Origin: an uncultured Acidimicrobiales bacterium
Lineage (GTDB): Bacteria > Actinomycetota > Acidimicrobiia > Acidimicrobiales > Bin134
DNA length: 64,000 nucleotides
Direction: 5' to 3'
Assembly (NCBI GenBank): GCA_951813325.1
Contig: OX638350.1
Location: 1,165,029 to 1,229,028 of the forward strand
The notes beneath the pieces were generated by a model. That model saw only the letters and a list, made by a program, of their open reading frames with translations, did not search any database and was not told where the DNA came from. The position numbers and the translations under genes were made by a program. This document shows positions 34,139 through 44,175 of this stretch, one piece after another (position 1 is the stretch's first letter; the number at the start of each line of letters is the position of its first letter).

Positions 34139-35350
34139 TCAGCTGCTGAAGAGTTCGGTGAGGGTGTCTACCACGTAGCCGATGTCGTCCGAGCCCAAGC
34201 CGTGGTGGGTGGGGATCGAAAGGGCGTGGCTCATCACCAGATCGGCGTTGGGGAAGCCATCGGCGGGAGCCCGGTGCTCGATCCCCGAGAAGCCGGGCTG
34301 GCGCAGGATATTCCCCGTCCAAATCATGCGGGACTGCACGTTGCGGTCTTCGAGGAAGTTCTGCACCTCGGTGCGGTCGTAGCCGGACTCGGGGCGAAGT
34401 ATGAACCCGTAGCGCATCCAGGTGGTCTCCACCTCTGGTGTGGTGCGGGGCAGGATCACCTTGTCGGTGTGGTTGACCAGCAAGTCGTTGTACCGGTCGC
34501 AGGCGTGGCGGCGTCGGGCGTTGAACTCCTTGAGCTTTGTCAGCTGCACCAGCCCATAGGCCGCACCCAGCTCAGACGGCTCGAAGTTGTAGCCGATGTC
34601 GTCGAAGATGAAGATCTGGTCGTACATGGTGCCGTCGTCCAGCGGTCCCCAGCGGGTGTCCTCACCCTGGCGCGAGCCGTACAAATAAGACTCCGACCTC
34701 CGCCCCCACCGCCGTCGGGTGAGGCACTTGTCGTGCATCTCGGGCTCGTCCATGGCCACCATGCCGCCATTGCCTGCACAAGTGAGGGAGTGGGAGATGG
34801 CGAAGCTGGTGACGCTGATGTCGCTGCGAGTGCCGAGCCGGGTGCCCCGCAGCCGGGTGTCGAGCACGTCGCAGGAGTCTTCGATCACCTTCAATCCGTG
34901 CTCATCGGCAATGGCCCGGATGGCGTCCCAATCGGGGCAGTTGCCCATGAGGTTTGGGGTCAAGATGGCCTTGGTTCGGGGTCCGATCATCTCAGGGATG
35001 CGGTCCACGTCGATCTGGAAGGTGTCGGGTTCCACGTCCACGAACACCGGCACGAGTCCCAGCTGCACCATCGGGGCCACGTCGGTGGAGAACGTGAGCA
35101 CCGAGGTGATGATCTCGTCGCCCGGCGCCAAGTCCAACAGCCCGATGGCCAAGAGCAGTGCCGATGAGCCGGAGTTGACCATCACTCCCCGTTCCTTGCC
35201 CAATATGGTGGACACCTCGTCTTCGAAGCGGGCCACGTTCTCGCCGATTTGCAGGTTGCCCGAGCGCAGCACGTTCATCACCGCTTCGATCTCGCGCTCG
35301 TCTTGGATGGCCCCCGCGGGAGGCAGGGTCCGGACAGGTCGGTCTTCCAT
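34139..35350 (-). CDS. DegT/DnrJ-family enzyme with His at the PLP-lysine position (ColD/RfbH-like sugar 3-dehydratase)
   Basis: 403 residues from ATG 35350. The fold matches RfbH/ColD over its length, including the NLMGNCPDWDAIR region, VIEDSCDVLDTRLRG, SELGAAYGLVQL and the C-terminal GNILRQPGF. At the internal aldimine position the sequence reads SFAISHSLTCAGNGG, so H187 replaces lysine, as in ColD and RfbH, which use PMP to remove the 3-hydroxyl of 4-keto-6-deoxy sugars. The cysteine cluster that holds the 2Fe-2S centre in RfbH is missing (the corresponding stretch RRWGRRSESYLYG has no cysteines), which is closer to ColD. No nucleotide-sugar genes lie nearby. Confidence 0.8.
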   Translation of the reverse strand: MEDRPVRTLPPAGAIQDEREIEAVMNVLRSGNLQIGENVARFEDEVSTILGKERGVMVNSGSSALLLAIGLLDLAPGDEIITSVLTFSTDVAPMVQLGLVPVFVDVEPDTFQIDVDRIPEMIGPRTKAILTPNLMGNCPDWDAIRAIADEHGLKVIEDSCDVLDTRLRGTRLGTRSDISVTSFAISHSLTCAGNGGMVAMDEPEMHDKCLTRRRWGRRSESYLYGSRQGEDTRWGPLDDGTMYDQIFIFDDIGYNFEPSELGAAYGLVQLTKLKEFNARRRHACDRYNDLLVNHTDKVILPRTTPEVETTWMRYGFILRPESGYDRTEVQNFLEDRNVQSRMIWTGNILRQPGFSGIEHRAPADGFPNADLVMSHALSIPTHHGLGSDDIGYVVDTLTELFSS

Positions 35351-35369
35351 TCCGCTGAATCCCAGGAAC

Positions 35370-35849
35370 TCAGGCTGGGCGCTGCTCGACCAGCCGGACC
35401 ACGGGGATCTGGCGGTGGGGGGCTTTGGCCTGGTAGTCGGCGTACCAGGCCCGATCGGCCACCAAGCCATCCCAAGTGGCCTGGTAGTCGTCGCCCTCGC
35501 AGATGTCGGCCACCGCCCAGAACTGCCGGCCCTTCTCAGTGATCAGCAGCTCGGGGTTGGCCCCCTTGTCGGCCAGGTTGAAGTACCACGACGGGTGGGC
35601 CTTGGCCCCGGCGTACGATGCCACCACGATGCGGTGGCCGTCGGAGTCCCGCCAGTAGGGGAGGGCCACCTTGTGCTCGTTTCCCGAGCGGCGGCCGAAG
35701 GTGCGGATCAGCACATGGTGCATGCCCACCTGGCCCCAGACCATGGGGTCGTCGCTGGACTCCATGGCCTCCACGTGCATCTTGGTGATGACCGGGATCT
35801 CCTCCAACGAGGGGGTCTCCCAGGTCTGCTCGACTCTTTGATCGCTCAT
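35370..35849 (-). CDS. deazaflavin-dependent nitroreductase family (Ddn-like) protein
   Basis: 159 residues. The pattern HHVLIRTFGRRSGNEHKVALPYW ... ASYAGAKAHPSWYFNLADKGANPELLI is that of the F420-binding Ddn/DUF385 family, where the GRRSG and GAxxHPxWYxNL motifs line the cofactor site. In mycobacteria these reduce quinones and activate nitroimidazoles. It is 19 bp downstream of, and co-directional with, nothing closer than the amidohydrolase genes upstream (43 bp), so it may be part of their operon. Confidence 0.82.
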   Translation of the reverse strand: MSDQRVEQTWETPSLEEIPVITKMHVEAMESSDDPMVWGQVGMHHVLIRTFGRRSGNEHKVALPYWRDSDGHRIVVASYAGAKAHPSWYFNLADKGANPELLITEKGRQFWAVADICEGDDYQATWDGLVADRAWYADYQAKAPHRQIPVVRLVEQRPA

Positions 35850-35892
35850 CGGCTGTCTCCTTACACTCAGTCCAGATGTTCAGTCCAACTGC

Positions 35893-36759
35893 TCAGTCCA
35901 GTTTCAGAACCCGGCGGGCATTCTCCCGCAAGAAACCGGGCCACACCTTGTCGCGGAAGGGCACATCTCTCATCTCGGTCATAATCCGCTCCAGCGAAAG
36001 GCCCATTGGGAAGTAGCCAGCGTAGATGATCTTGTCAGCGCCCCGGGTGTTGGCGTAGCGGATTATGGCCTCGGGGTAGTGCTTGGGGGCGAACGCCGAG
36101 GTGGAGTAGTGCAGGCCGGGCCACTTCAGCATGAGCTTCACCGCAAGGTCTTCCCACGGTTCGCAGCCATGGCGGGTGACGAAGGTGAGCTCGGGAAAGT
36201 CGTACATGACCCGATCGATCCGCTCAACGTGTTGGGGCGAGAACGGGAAGCGGGGGCCGGGCACGCCGGCGCACACGAAAATGGGGATGTCGAGTTCCAC
36301 GCACTTGGCGTATATCGGGTAGAACTTGGCGTCGTCTATCGGCACCTGGGGGAAGCACCCGGCCGGAAATGCCCCTGCCGCCCTCACGCCCCACTCCCGG
36401 TGGAGCTGGTCCATGCGGCGCACCTCGCCCATCACGTCGTTGGGGTCCACGCTCATGGAGGGGATGAATCGTTCGGGATGATCCTTCAGCGCCCGCTGGC
36501 CGGTCTCGTCTTCACAGGAGATCAGGGCCATTTCGACGTTGAACCGGTCCATCTCGCCCAGCACCACCTGAACCGGGTCGTCATCGGTGCCGTACAGCTC
36601 TTTGGGAACCCCCTTGAACATGTACTCCACCGGGAAGTCGAAGTCATCGGAGGACTGGGCGTCTTTGGTCTGGGTTCGGATGAAGTCGTAGGTGGAGAAG
36701 TCGGGCTTGGGGAATCCGACCATCGTGTCGATGATCGGGATATCGGTGGGCATGCCCAT
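35893..36759 (-). CDS. amidohydrolase-2 family protein lacking canonical metal ligands
   Basis: 288 residues with the TIM-barrel layout of amidohydrolase family 2. The N-terminal strand, normally DxHxH, reads PIIDTMVGFPKPDF without histidines, and the C-terminal motif normally FGSDYP reads IIYAGYFPMG without the aspartate. The central region VTRHGCEPWEDLAVKLML still carries the HGG-like strand. It is therefore either a non-catalytic relative or uses another mechanism. It is 45 bp downstream of a canonical paralogue on the same strand, which suggests they may form a complex. Confidence 0.72.
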   Translation of the reverse strand: MGMPTDIPIIDTMVGFPKPDFSTYDFIRTQTKDAQSSDDFDFPVEYMFKGVPKELYGTDDDPVQVVLGEMDRFNVEMALISCEDETGQRALKDHPERFIPSMSVDPNDVMGEVRRMDQLHREWGVRAAGAFPAGCFPQVPIDDAKFYPIYAKCVELDIPIFVCAGVPGPRFPFSPQHVERIDRVMYDFPELTFVTRHGCEPWEDLAVKLMLKWPGLHYSTSAFAPKHYPEAIIRYANTRGADKIIYAGYFPMGLSLERIMTEMRDVPFRDKVWPGFLRENARRVLKLD

Positions 36760-36804
36760 GGTGTTTGTCCTTTGTGGTTGACGGACCGTGTGGGCGGTCG
36801 GTGC

Positions 36805-38007
36805 TCAGGCGGCCAGGGCGGAGCGGGGGGTGATCACGTCCCAGGCATTGTCCCGCATCATGGCCTTGGTCTCGGCATCGGTGAAGTTGGGGATGTCGTA
36901 GATGAAGTCGGTGGGCTCTTCCAGCCCCTCAGCATGGGGGTAGTCGGAGCCGAACAGCATGTGGTCGGGGCCCATCGTCTCTTTGATGAGGTCGATGTCG
37001 TCCTCGTAGTAGGGCGACACCCAGACATGTTCGACGAATTGCTCCACCGGATCGGTTCGGAATTCCTGGGGCATCTTGCCGTAGGCGATCTTCAGCTCTT
37101 CCACCAGCCGGGGGGCGAACATGCCCCCGTTCTCGATGCAGGCGATCCGCAGGTTGGGGTGGCGGTCGTACAGCCCATGGCACACCAGGGCGGCCATGGT
37201 GTCGAAGATCTGGCGGTCATGGCCGGTGATCTGCTTGAACGTGGAGGTCCGGAACGACTGGAAGTCGGCGGTCGGCTCCCACATCTCGTTGTAGTCGTGC
37301 AGGCCGCCGTCGCCGCCGTGCATGCCCACGGTGACGCCGGCCTCGGCGATGCGAGCCCACACCGGGTCGTATTCTGGCATCCCCGGCGAGCGGCTTGCAC
37401 CGTCGACTGCGGGTACCGGCCCGGGCACCATCACCACCATGCGGGCGTCGTTTTCCAAGGCCCACTCCACTTCGGAGACCGCCCAGTCCACGTCGATCAT
37501 CGAGATCATGGGAGCAGCAAAGATCCGCTCTTGGTAGGCGAAGCCCCAGTCTTCGGCCAGCCACCGGTTGAACGCGGTGAAGGCGGCGACCACCGCCCGA
37601 GGGTCGTGGCGCAGCGACTGCTCCATGCCCACCCCCAGGGTGGGGAAGAACAGGGCGGCTTCGATGTTCTGGGCGTCCATCAGATCGAGGCGCTTGTCCC
37701 GGTCTCGGTACTCGGGCCGCTCGGAGATGGGGTCGAGTTCGCCGAACATGGTCTTCACGTCCACGCCGTCCTTGTTGCGCCCTCGGAAGAAGTCCTGTAG
37801 CGCGCCCGGCTTGGACACCGGGTCGAACGTGGGGTTGGGGATGAACCGGTTGATCTTGCCCGCTACCAGCAAGCGCTGCTTGCCGTCGATGTCGGCCCAT
37901 TGCATGCAGCGCTTCTTCATGGCCGGGTCGATGTGGCGGATGAAGGCGTCGGTGGCCTCGTAGTAGTGGTTGTCGGCGTCGAACACCTTGAACGGCAGGT
38001 CTGCCAT
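36805..38007 (-). CDS. amidohydrolase-2 family metal-dependent hydrolase
   Basis: 400 residues. It begins KVFDADNHYYEATDAF, the usual N-terminal strand of the actinobacterial subgroup, and has the metal ligands seen in VGMHGGDGG, CIENGGMF and HMLFGSDYPHAEG with its catalytic aspartate. Members decarboxylate or hydrolyse aromatic and cyclic acids (ACMSD-like); the true substrate is unknown. First gene of a probable three-gene unit with the ligand-less paralogue and the Ddn-like reductase. It diverges from the methylmalonyl-CoA mutase operon, with 148 bp in between. Confidence 0.82.
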   Translation of the reverse strand: MADLPFKVFDADNHYYEATDAFIRHIDPAMKKRCMQWADIDGKQRLLVAGKINRFIPNPTFDPVSKPGALQDFFRGRNKDGVDVKTMFGELDPISERPEYRDRDKRLDLMDAQNIEAALFFPTLGVGMEQSLRHDPRAVVAAFTAFNRWLAEDWGFAYQERIFAAPMISMIDVDWAVSEVEWALENDARMVVMVPGPVPAVDGASRSPGMPEYDPVWARIAEAGVTVGMHGGDGGLHDYNEMWEPTADFQSFRTSTFKQITGHDRQIFDTMAALVCHGLYDRHPNLRIACIENGGMFAPRLVEELKIAYGKMPQEFRTDPVEQFVEHVWVSPYYEDDIDLIKETMGPDHMLFGSDYPHAEGLEEPTDFIYDIPNFTDAETKAMMRDNAWDVITPRSALAA

Positions 38008-38155
38008 GTCGGTACCTCAATTTTGGAAGAGGGTGGGGTGGGGGAGGGTCTCCTTGATTTTCGTTCTCGCCGGTAATCAGCAACAAATTGGGCCTGGCAA
38101 AGGCCATCGGGGACTTTTTCCAAGGCGGGTTCGCCAAGGGGCAGGGCGTACCATC

Positions 38156-39856
38156 ATGGGTGTGAGCGATGCCGTGATGAGCTTGGCCGGGGATTTCGAC
38201 CTGGCCGGGCGGGACCAGTGGATGGCGCTGGTGGAGCAGGTGCTGAGGGGGGCGCCGTTCGACAAGAAGCTGGTGGAAACCACCTACGACGGCATCCCGA
38301 CTCAACCGCTCTACACCGGCGCTGACCACGCTGGCGACCCCAGCCTGCCCGGCATGGCGCCGTTCACCCGGGGGAGCACGGCTGTGGGCGGCGCCTGGCA
38401 GGTCCGACAGGCCCATGGCCCGTACACCGGGAACGAGGCAGTCCTCGCCGACGTGAGCGGGGGTGTGGACGCCGTCGAGCTGCATGTAGACGGCTTGAGC
38501 AGCGTCGATGATCTCGACCGGCTGCTTCTGGGAGTTCCCGAGGCGGTGCCGGTCATGCTTGCTCCGGGTAGCGAGGCAGCCGATGCGTTGGTCGGCTTGT
38601 GGGAGCGACGAGGGGTAGCGACGGCTGAGGCCCAGGGCGGATTCGGGGTTGATGCCTCCGACCCCGTGGTGGGGGCGGCGGTGTCCTGTTCGCTGGATTC
38701 TCCACAGGTGATTGCCGCGGTGGCCAATGGGGCGCGGCTGGCCGACCAGGGAGCCAGCGAAGCCCAGGAACTAGCTGGGTCGCTGGCTGATGGGGTGGCC
38801 TATCTGCGGGCTTGTGAGCAAGCGGGCATCGATTTGGGCAGAGCCGCAGCCAAACTTGAATTCCGCTACGCCGCCGGGGTGGACCAATTCTTGACTTTGG
38901 CCAAGTTGCGGGCCGCCCGTCGGCTGTGGGCCCGGGTGGCCCAGGCCTGCGGCATCGAGTCCGCGTCTCAGCGGCAGCACGCGGTGACCGCTGGTGCCAT
39001 GATGAGCCGCCGCGACCCGTGGGTGAACATGATCCGCACCACGGTGGCCTGTTTCGCCGCCGCGGTGGGCGGTGCCGACGCCATCACGGTCAGCCCGTAC
39101 GACGCGGCCATCGGAGTGCCCGACCCGCTGGGACTGCGGATCGCGCGCAACACCCAGCTCTTGCTGCGAGAGGAATCCCACGTCCATCGGGTCATAGATC
39201 CGTCCGGCGGCTCGTACTACGTCGAATCGCTCACCGACGCCCTGGCCGTTGCTGCCTGGCGCCTGTTCCAAGAGTTGGAGGCGGGGGCGAGCCTGTCGGA
39301 GCGCATTGAAGCGACCGGCGCGGCCCGAAGTCGGGACGTGGCCACTCGCCGGCTGCCGCTCACTGGGGTGAGTGAGTTCCCCGACTTGGACGAGTCTGTG
39401 GTCGAACGACCCCCGATGAAGCCGGTTCCCGGCCTGCGCCGTCTGGCCGAGCCGTTTGAGGCATTGCGGGATGCCGCCGATGCCGCCCCATCGCGTCCGA
39501 CCGTTTTCTTGGCCAGTTTGGGTCCGATCGCCGTCCACACCGCCCGATCCTCGTTTGCCTCCAACTTGCTGGCTGTCGGCGGCATCCGGGCCATCGCCGG
39601 CGACGGCTTTGACACGCCGGCAGAAGCGGCTGGTGCTTGGGCGGCTTCGGGTTCGCCCGTCGCCGTGGTGTGCTCTTCTGACGAGGTGTACCAGGAGCAC
39701 GCCGTTGCCGCGGTGGCCGCGCTGAGAGAGGCCGGATGCGGCTATGTGCTGCTCGCCGGGCGCCCGGATGAGCGATGGGGGGCCGACGCCTATGTCTACA
39801 TGGGCGGCGACGTGCTGGTCGCCCTTCGTGCTCTTCACGAAAGGCTGGGCCTGTGA
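38156..39856 (+). CDS. mutA: methylmalonyl-CoA mutase, small (beta) subunit
   Basis: 566 residues from ATG 38156. The catalytic TIM-barrel half ([52 protein letters not shown]) is clear, followed by a degenerate cobalamin-like domain without a DxHxxG motif, as expected for the non-B12-binding subunit. It forms a heterodimer with MutB. The stop overlaps the mutB start as GTGA. The operon mutA-mutB-meaB interconverts succinyl-CoA and (R)-methylmalonyl-CoA in propionate and odd-chain metabolism. Confidence 0.92.
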   Translation: MGVSDAVMSLAGDFDLAGRDQWMALVEQVLRGAPFDKKLVETTYDGIPTQPLYTGADHAGDPSLPGMAPFTRGSTAVGGAWQVRQAHGPYTGNEAVLADVSGGVDAVELHVDGLSSVDDLDRLLLGVPEAVPVMLAPGSEAADALVGLWERRGVATAEAQGGFGVDASDPVVGAAVSCSLDSPQVIAAVANGARLADQGASEAQELAGSLADGVAYLRACEQAGIDLGRAAAKLEFRYAAGVDQFLTLAKLRAARRLWARVAQACGIESASQRQHAVTAGAMMSRRDPWVNMIRTTVACFAAAVGGADAITVSPYDAAIGVPDPLGLRIARNTQLLLREESHVHRVIDPSGGSYYVESLTDALAVAAWRLFQELEAGASLSERIEATGAARSRDVATRRLPLTGVSEFPDLDESVVERPPMKPVPGLRRLAEPFEALRDAADAAPSRPTVFLASLGPIAVHTARSSFASNLLAVGGIRAIAGDGFDTPAEAAGAWAASGSPVAVVCSSDEVYQEHAVAAVAALREAGCGYVLLAGRPDERWGADAYVYMGGDVLVALRALHERLGL

Positions 39857-42051
39857 CCGTTCCGGATTTCACCAGCGTGGACTTCTTTGCCGCGCCTGCG
39901 TGGGACGCCAACGGCGTCGGCTGGGCCGATCTGGTGGCTGAGCAGTCTGGAGAGAGTCCTGACCGGCTGACCTGGGCCACGCCTGAGGGTTTCGGCGTGC
40001 GTCGGCTCTACACCGCCGAGGATCGAGCGCCGCTGGACTTCTGCGACACCTACCCCGGGTTGGAGCCCTATCTGCGGGGACCCTACGCCACCATGTACGC
40101 CACCCAGCCATGGACCATCCGCCAATACGCCGGGTTCTCCACCGCCGAGGACTCGAACGCCTTCTACCGGCGAAATCTGGCCGCCGGGCAAAAGGGGTTG
40201 TCGGTGGCCTTCGACCTGGCGACCCATCGGGGGTATGACTCTGACAACGAGCGGGTCAGCGGCGACGTGGGGATGGCCGGGGTGGCCATCGACTCGATCC
40301 TCGACATGCAGATCCTGTTCAACGGCATCCCGCTGGATCAGATGAGCGTGTCGATGACCATGAACGGGGCGGTGCTGCCGATCCTGGCCATGTACATCGT
40401 GGCCGGCGAAGAGCAAGGCGTGGCGCCCAAGAATCTGGCCGGGACCATTCAAAACGACATCCTCAAGGAGTTCATGGTCCGCAACACCTTCATCTATCCG
40501 CCGGCGCCGTCCATTCGGATCATCTCCGACATCTTCGCCTTCACCTCGGCCAACATGCCGAAGTTCAACTCCATCTCGATCTCCGGCTACCACATGCAGG
40601 AGGCTGGGGCCACCCTGGACTTGGAGCTGGCCTACACCCTGGCCGACGGCGTGGAATACGTGCGGGCCGGGCTGGACTCGGGGCTGGAGATCGACGCCTT
40701 CGCCCCTCGGCTCAGTTTCTTCTGGTGCATCGGTATGAACTTCTTCATGGAGGTGGCCAAGCTGCGGGCCGCCCGCCTGCTGTGGGCCAAGCTGATGCGC
40801 CCGTTCAATCCGTCCAACCCCCGATCGCTGTCGTTACGCACCCACAGCCAGACCTCGGGGTGGAGCCTCACCGCCCAAGACGTCTTCAACAACGTGGTGC
40901 GCACCACTATCGAGGCCATGGCCGCCACCCAAGGCCACACCCAGTCGCTGCACACCAATGCCCTGGACGAGGCGCTGGCCCTGCCCACCGATTTCTCGGC
41001 TCGAATCGCCCGCAACACCCAGCTCCTGTTGCAGCACGAATCGGGCACCTGCCGGGTGGCCGATCCCTGGGGCGGTTCGTACTACGTGGAGCGGTTGACC
41101 CACGACTTGGCCCAGCGAGCGTGGGAGCACATAAGCGAAGTTGAGGCCGCGGGTGGCATGGCCGAGGCCATCGAGGCCGGAATCCCCAAGATGCGCATCG
41201 AGGAGGCCGCCGCCCGCACCCAGGCCCGCATCGACTCCGGCGCCCAGACAGTGGTTGGCGTGAACCGCTACCAGGTGGAGGGAGAAGAGGGCATCGAGGT
41301 GCTGAAGGTGGACAACGCGGAGGTACGGGCTTCCCAGATCGCCCGACTGGAGCGGCTCCGAGCCGACCGGGACAACGACGCCTGCGGTCGTGCCCTGGAC
41401 GCATTGACGGCGGGAGCCGAGCGCCCAGTCGGCAGTTCGGACTCCAATCTCTTGTCCCTTGCCGTGGACGCCGCCCGCGCCCGGGCCACGGTGGGAGAGA
41501 TCAGCGACGCGCTGGAGAAGGTGTATGGTCGCCATGCGCCCCGTATTCGCACCATCTCCGGGGTGTACCAATCAGAAATGGGACGAAGCGACGACAACGG
41601 CGGCGGCACCGGCGAGGTGAGGGAAGCGGTAGCTGGCTTCGCGTCCCGAACCGGACGCAGGCCCCGCATTCTGGTGGCCAAGATGGGCCAAGACGGCCAC
41701 GATCGGGGCCAGAAAGTCATCGCCACCGCATTTGCCGATCTCGGCTTCGACGTGGACGTCGGACCGCTGTTCCAGACCCCGGCCGAGGTGGCCCGCCAAG
41801 CAGTGGAGGCCGATGTGCACATCGTGGGGGCTTCGTCGCTGGCCGCTGGACATTTGACGCTGGTGCCCGAATTGCGGACCGAGCTGAAGCAGCTGGGTCG
41901 GAGCGACATAATGATCGTGGTTGGCGGGGTGATCCCGCCCAGCGACCACGACGAGCTGCGGGCTGCGGGGGCGCAGGCCATCTTCGGTCCCGGCACGGTG
42001 ATTGCCGACGCGGCCTTGGAGCTGTTGGACGCTTTGGACGACCGCCAGTGA
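39853..42051 (+). CDS. mutB: methylmalonyl-CoA mutase, large (alpha) subunit
   Basis: 732 residues from GTG 39853 ([18 protein letters not shown]). The substrate barrel contains [20 protein letters not shown] and [20 protein letters not shown]. The C-terminal B12 domain has the adenosylcobalamin base-off motif DGHDRG (D614, H616, G619) with the lower-ligand histidine, followed by GASSLAAGH and VVGGVIP. Catalytic subunit of the radical rearrangement of methylmalonyl-CoA to succinyl-CoA. Both ends overlap the neighbouring genes by 4 bp, showing translational coupling. Confidence 0.95.
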   Translation: MTVPDFTSVDFFAAPAWDANGVGWADLVAEQSGESPDRLTWATPEGFGVRRLYTAEDRAPLDFCDTYPGLEPYLRGPYATMYATQPWTIRQYAGFSTAEDSNAFYRRNLAAGQKGLSVAFDLATHRGYDSDNERVSGDVGMAGVAIDSILDMQILFNGIPLDQMSVSMTMNGAVLPILAMYIVAGEEQGVAPKNLAGTIQNDILKEFMVRNTFIYPPAPSIRIISDIFAFTSANMPKFNSISISGYHMQEAGATLDLELAYTLADGVEYVRAGLDSGLEIDAFAPRLSFFWCIGMNFFMEVAKLRAARLLWAKLMRPFNPSNPRSLSLRTHSQTSGWSLTAQDVFNNVVRTTIEAMAATQGHTQSLHTNALDEALALPTDFSARIARNTQLLLQHESGTCRVADPWGGSYYVERLTHDLAQRAWEHISEVEAAGGMAEAIEAGIPKMRIEEAAARTQARIDSGAQTVVGVNRYQVEGEEGIEVLKVDNAEVRASQIARLERLRADRDNDACGRALDALTAGAERPVGSSDSNLLSLAVDAARARATVGEISDALEKVYGRHAPRIRTISGVYQSEMGRSDDNGGGTGEVREAVAGFASRTGRRPRILVAKMGQDGHDRGQKVIATAFADLGFDVDVGPLFQTPAEVARQAVEADVHIVGASSLAAGHLTLVPELRTELKQLGRSDIMIVVGGVIPPSDHDELRAAGAQAIFGPGTVIADAALELLDALDDRQ

Positions 42052-43022
42052 TCGACCTCGACGCCTGTGTCGATGGGGTGCTGAACGCCGATAGAACGTG
42101 GCTGGGCCGAGCGGTCACACTGGTGGAGAGCACCCGGCCCGAGGACCGGGTGGCGGCTGCCGAGCTGCTGAATCGGCTACTGCCTCATACCGGTGGGGCC
42201 CGACGGGTGGGGATCACCGGCGTGCCCGGGGTGGGCAAGTCCACCTTCATCGACGCGTTGGGCACCTATCTCACCACACAGGACCACCGGGTGGCGGTGC
42301 TGGCAGTGGACCCGTCTTCGACGGTGTCGGGGGGCAGCATCCTGGGGGACAAGACCCGGATGCCCAACCTGGCCATCGATGACGCCGCCTACATCCGGCC
42401 GTCGCCATCCTCCGGTTCGCTGGGGGGAGTGACCCGCACCACCCGCGAGACCATGACGGTGGCGGAGGCGGCTGGATTCGATGTCGTTCTGGTTGAGACT
42501 GTGGGCGTGGGTCAGTCGGAGACCGCGGTTGCCGACATGGTGGACTTTTTCTTGGTGATGATGCTGCCCGGAGCAGGCGATGAGCTCCAGGGCATCAAGA
42601 AAGGAGTGCTGGAGTTGGCCGACGCTCTGGTGGTGAACAAAGCCGACGGTGGCAACGAGATCGCCGCCCAGCGGGCCGTGCGGGACTACCGGGCCGCGCT
42701 GTCCCTGACCGCCCCGGCCAACCCCAGATGGGTTCCCCCCGTGTTGGCGGTCAGCGCGATTGAGGGCACCGGACTCGACCAGGTATGGGAACAGATTCAG
42801 GCCTACTACCGGGTCTTGACCGATTCCGGTGAACTGGCCGACCGCCGGGCCGACCAGCAAGTGCGGTGGATGTGGGCCATGGTTGAGGACCGTCTACGGG
42901 ACCGCCTCAGAGCCTCCCCTGAAGTGGCCAATCTCGCCGATCTCCTAGAGCAACAGGTGGTAGCCGGCCAAGTGGCCCCCGCCGCAGCCGCTGAACAGGT
43001 TCTCGCCGCTTTCGACGAATGA
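42048..43022 (+). CDS. meaB: methylmalonyl-CoA mutase-associated GTPase
   Basis: 324 residues, GTG start overlapping mutB by 4 bp. The G1 loop is GVPGVGKST (58-66); [22 protein letters not shown] covers the switch I region, and ETVGVGQSE and NKADGG follow as G3 and G4. MeaB/ArgK GTPases load and protect adenosylcobalamin on methylmalonyl-CoA mutase. The C-terminal helical arm for dimerisation is present. It ends 2 bp short of the convergent citrate synthase gene. Confidence 0.94.
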   Translation: MIDLDACVDGVLNADRTWLGRAVTLVESTRPEDRVAAAELLNRLLPHTGGARRVGITGVPGVGKSTFIDALGTYLTTQDHRVAVLAVDPSSTVSGGSILGDKTRMPNLAIDDAAYIRPSPSSGSLGGVTRTTRETMTVAEAAGFDVVLVETVGVGQSETAVADMVDFFLVMMLPGAGDELQGIKKGVLELADALVVNKADGGNEIAAQRAVRDYRAALSLTAPANPRWVPPVLAVSAIEGTGLDQVWEQIQAYYRVLTDSGELADRRADQQVRWMWAMVEDRLRDRLRASPEVANLADLLEQQVVAGQVAPAAAAEQVLAAFDE

Positions 43023-43023
43023 C

Positions 43024-44157
43024 CTAGTCGCCGTTGTGGAGCAACCCGGTGTAGCGGGCGCTGGGGCGCATGATTTTGTTATTGGCGGCTTGCTCAAGGA
43101 GGTGTGCGCCCCAGCCGACGACACGGCTGGTGGTGAAGGTGGGGGTGAACGCCTCCTGGGGCAAACCTGCCAGGTGGAGCACCACGCCGGCGTAGAACTC
43201 CACGTTTGTCACGATCACCGCGTTGGGCTTCCACTCGGCCAGGTAACCCAGGATTCGGGACTCGATGTCGAGGGCTCGGTCCACTAGGTCGCCCCCCAGC
43301 TCCAAGGCGACGGCCTTCAATGTCTCCGAGCGGGGATCGGCCGCCCGGTACACGGCATGGCCGAATCCCATGATCTTGCGACCGGCGTCGAGCTCGGCCG
43401 CGATCCAGGGCACGGCATTGTCGGGATGGCCGATGGCCCTCAGCATGTCCAGTACCCGGCCCGGAGCCCCACCGTGCAGCGGTCCGGCCAGTGCGGCCAG
43501 CGCTCCGGCCATGGCCCCGCCCACGTCGGTGCCGGTGCTAGTGATGACCCGGGCCGTGAACGTGGAGGCGTTGAAGCCGTGGTCGGCCGTCAAGCACAGG
43601 TAAGTCTCCACGGCACGGGCGTGCTGGGAGAGCGGCGCCCGCCCCAAAGTCATTCGCAGATAGTCAGCGCTGTGTGACAGCGACTCGTCGGACGCCAAAG
43701 GCTCAACCCCTGAGCGAATACGATTGACCGCGGCCAGCACGGTTGGGGTGATCCCAATGGCTCGCATGACCGCAGCTCGTCGTTCGTCATGTTCGAGGTC
43801 CAAGGTGGGCCGGGGATCGACCTCCATCCCCAGCACGCTGCGCAAGATGGACATTGAGGGCATATCAGTTCGCGCCAGCGCAGCAATCAGATCTGCCGCC
43901 TCCCCAGTCAGACGACGCGCCGCAGCCAACTCAGCCCGGAATTGCTCCTCGGCAGTGCAGTCCGGCAGGTGCCCGACTAACAGCAAGTGGGCCAAGGCCT
44001 CAAGAGTGTGCTCTCGGGCCAGTTCGGCCGCATTGTGTCCCCGGTAGTGAAACCACCCCTCATCCCCGCGAACCGAGCCCACCTCCGTGTCGGCCACGAT
44101 CACACCCTTGAGGCCGGGGGGAGCAACATTCTCAGTCAGCAGGGAGTCAACGTTCAT
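43024..44157 (-). CDS. citrate synthase / 2-methylcitrate synthase-like enzyme
   Basis: 377 residues from ATG 44157; two in-frame ATG codons lie just upstream. Active-site residues are H193 (TADHGFNAST), H228 (GPLHGG), H267 and R271 (MGFGHAVYRAADPR). The catalytic aspartate of the usual NVDFY motif is glutamate here (NVEFY, E320), conservative but unusual. The neighbouring methylmalonyl-CoA mutase genes make a 2-methylcitrate role (propionyl-CoA plus oxaloacetate) attractive; no prpB or prpD is in the window, so citrate synthase activity remains equally possible. It diverges from an HTH-containing citrate synthase across a palindromic AT-rich region. Confidence 0.82.
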   Translation of the reverse strand: MNVDSLLTENVAPPGLKGVIVADTEVGSVRGDEGWFHYRGHNAAELAREHTLEALAHLLLVGHLPDCTAEEQFRAELAAARRLTGEAADLIAALARTDMPSMSILRSVLGMEVDPRPTLDLEHDERRAAVMRAIGITPTVLAAVNRIRSGVEPLASDESLSHSADYLRMTLGRAPLSQHARAVETYLCLTADHGFNASTFTARVITSTGTDVGGAMAGALAALAGPLHGGAPGRVLDMLRAIGHPDNAVPWIAAELDAGRKIMGFGHAVYRAADPRSETLKAVALELGGDLVDRALDIESRILGYLAEWKPNAVIVTNVEFYAGVVLHLAGLPQEAFTPTFTTSRVVGWGAHLLEQAANNKIMRPSARYTGLLHNGD

Positions 44158-44175
44158 GACGCCCATGATGCCGCT

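Noticed and set aside
36079..37800. 573-residue open frame on the + strand
   Set aside because: It is antisense to two amidohydrolase genes with clear family motifs; the translation is a His/Gly/Val-rich shadow with no recognisable domain.
37970..38155. Longer mutA start at 37970
   Set aside because: The added N-terminus is antisense to the amidohydrolase start and lacks similarity to MutA; ATG 38156 fits the family length.
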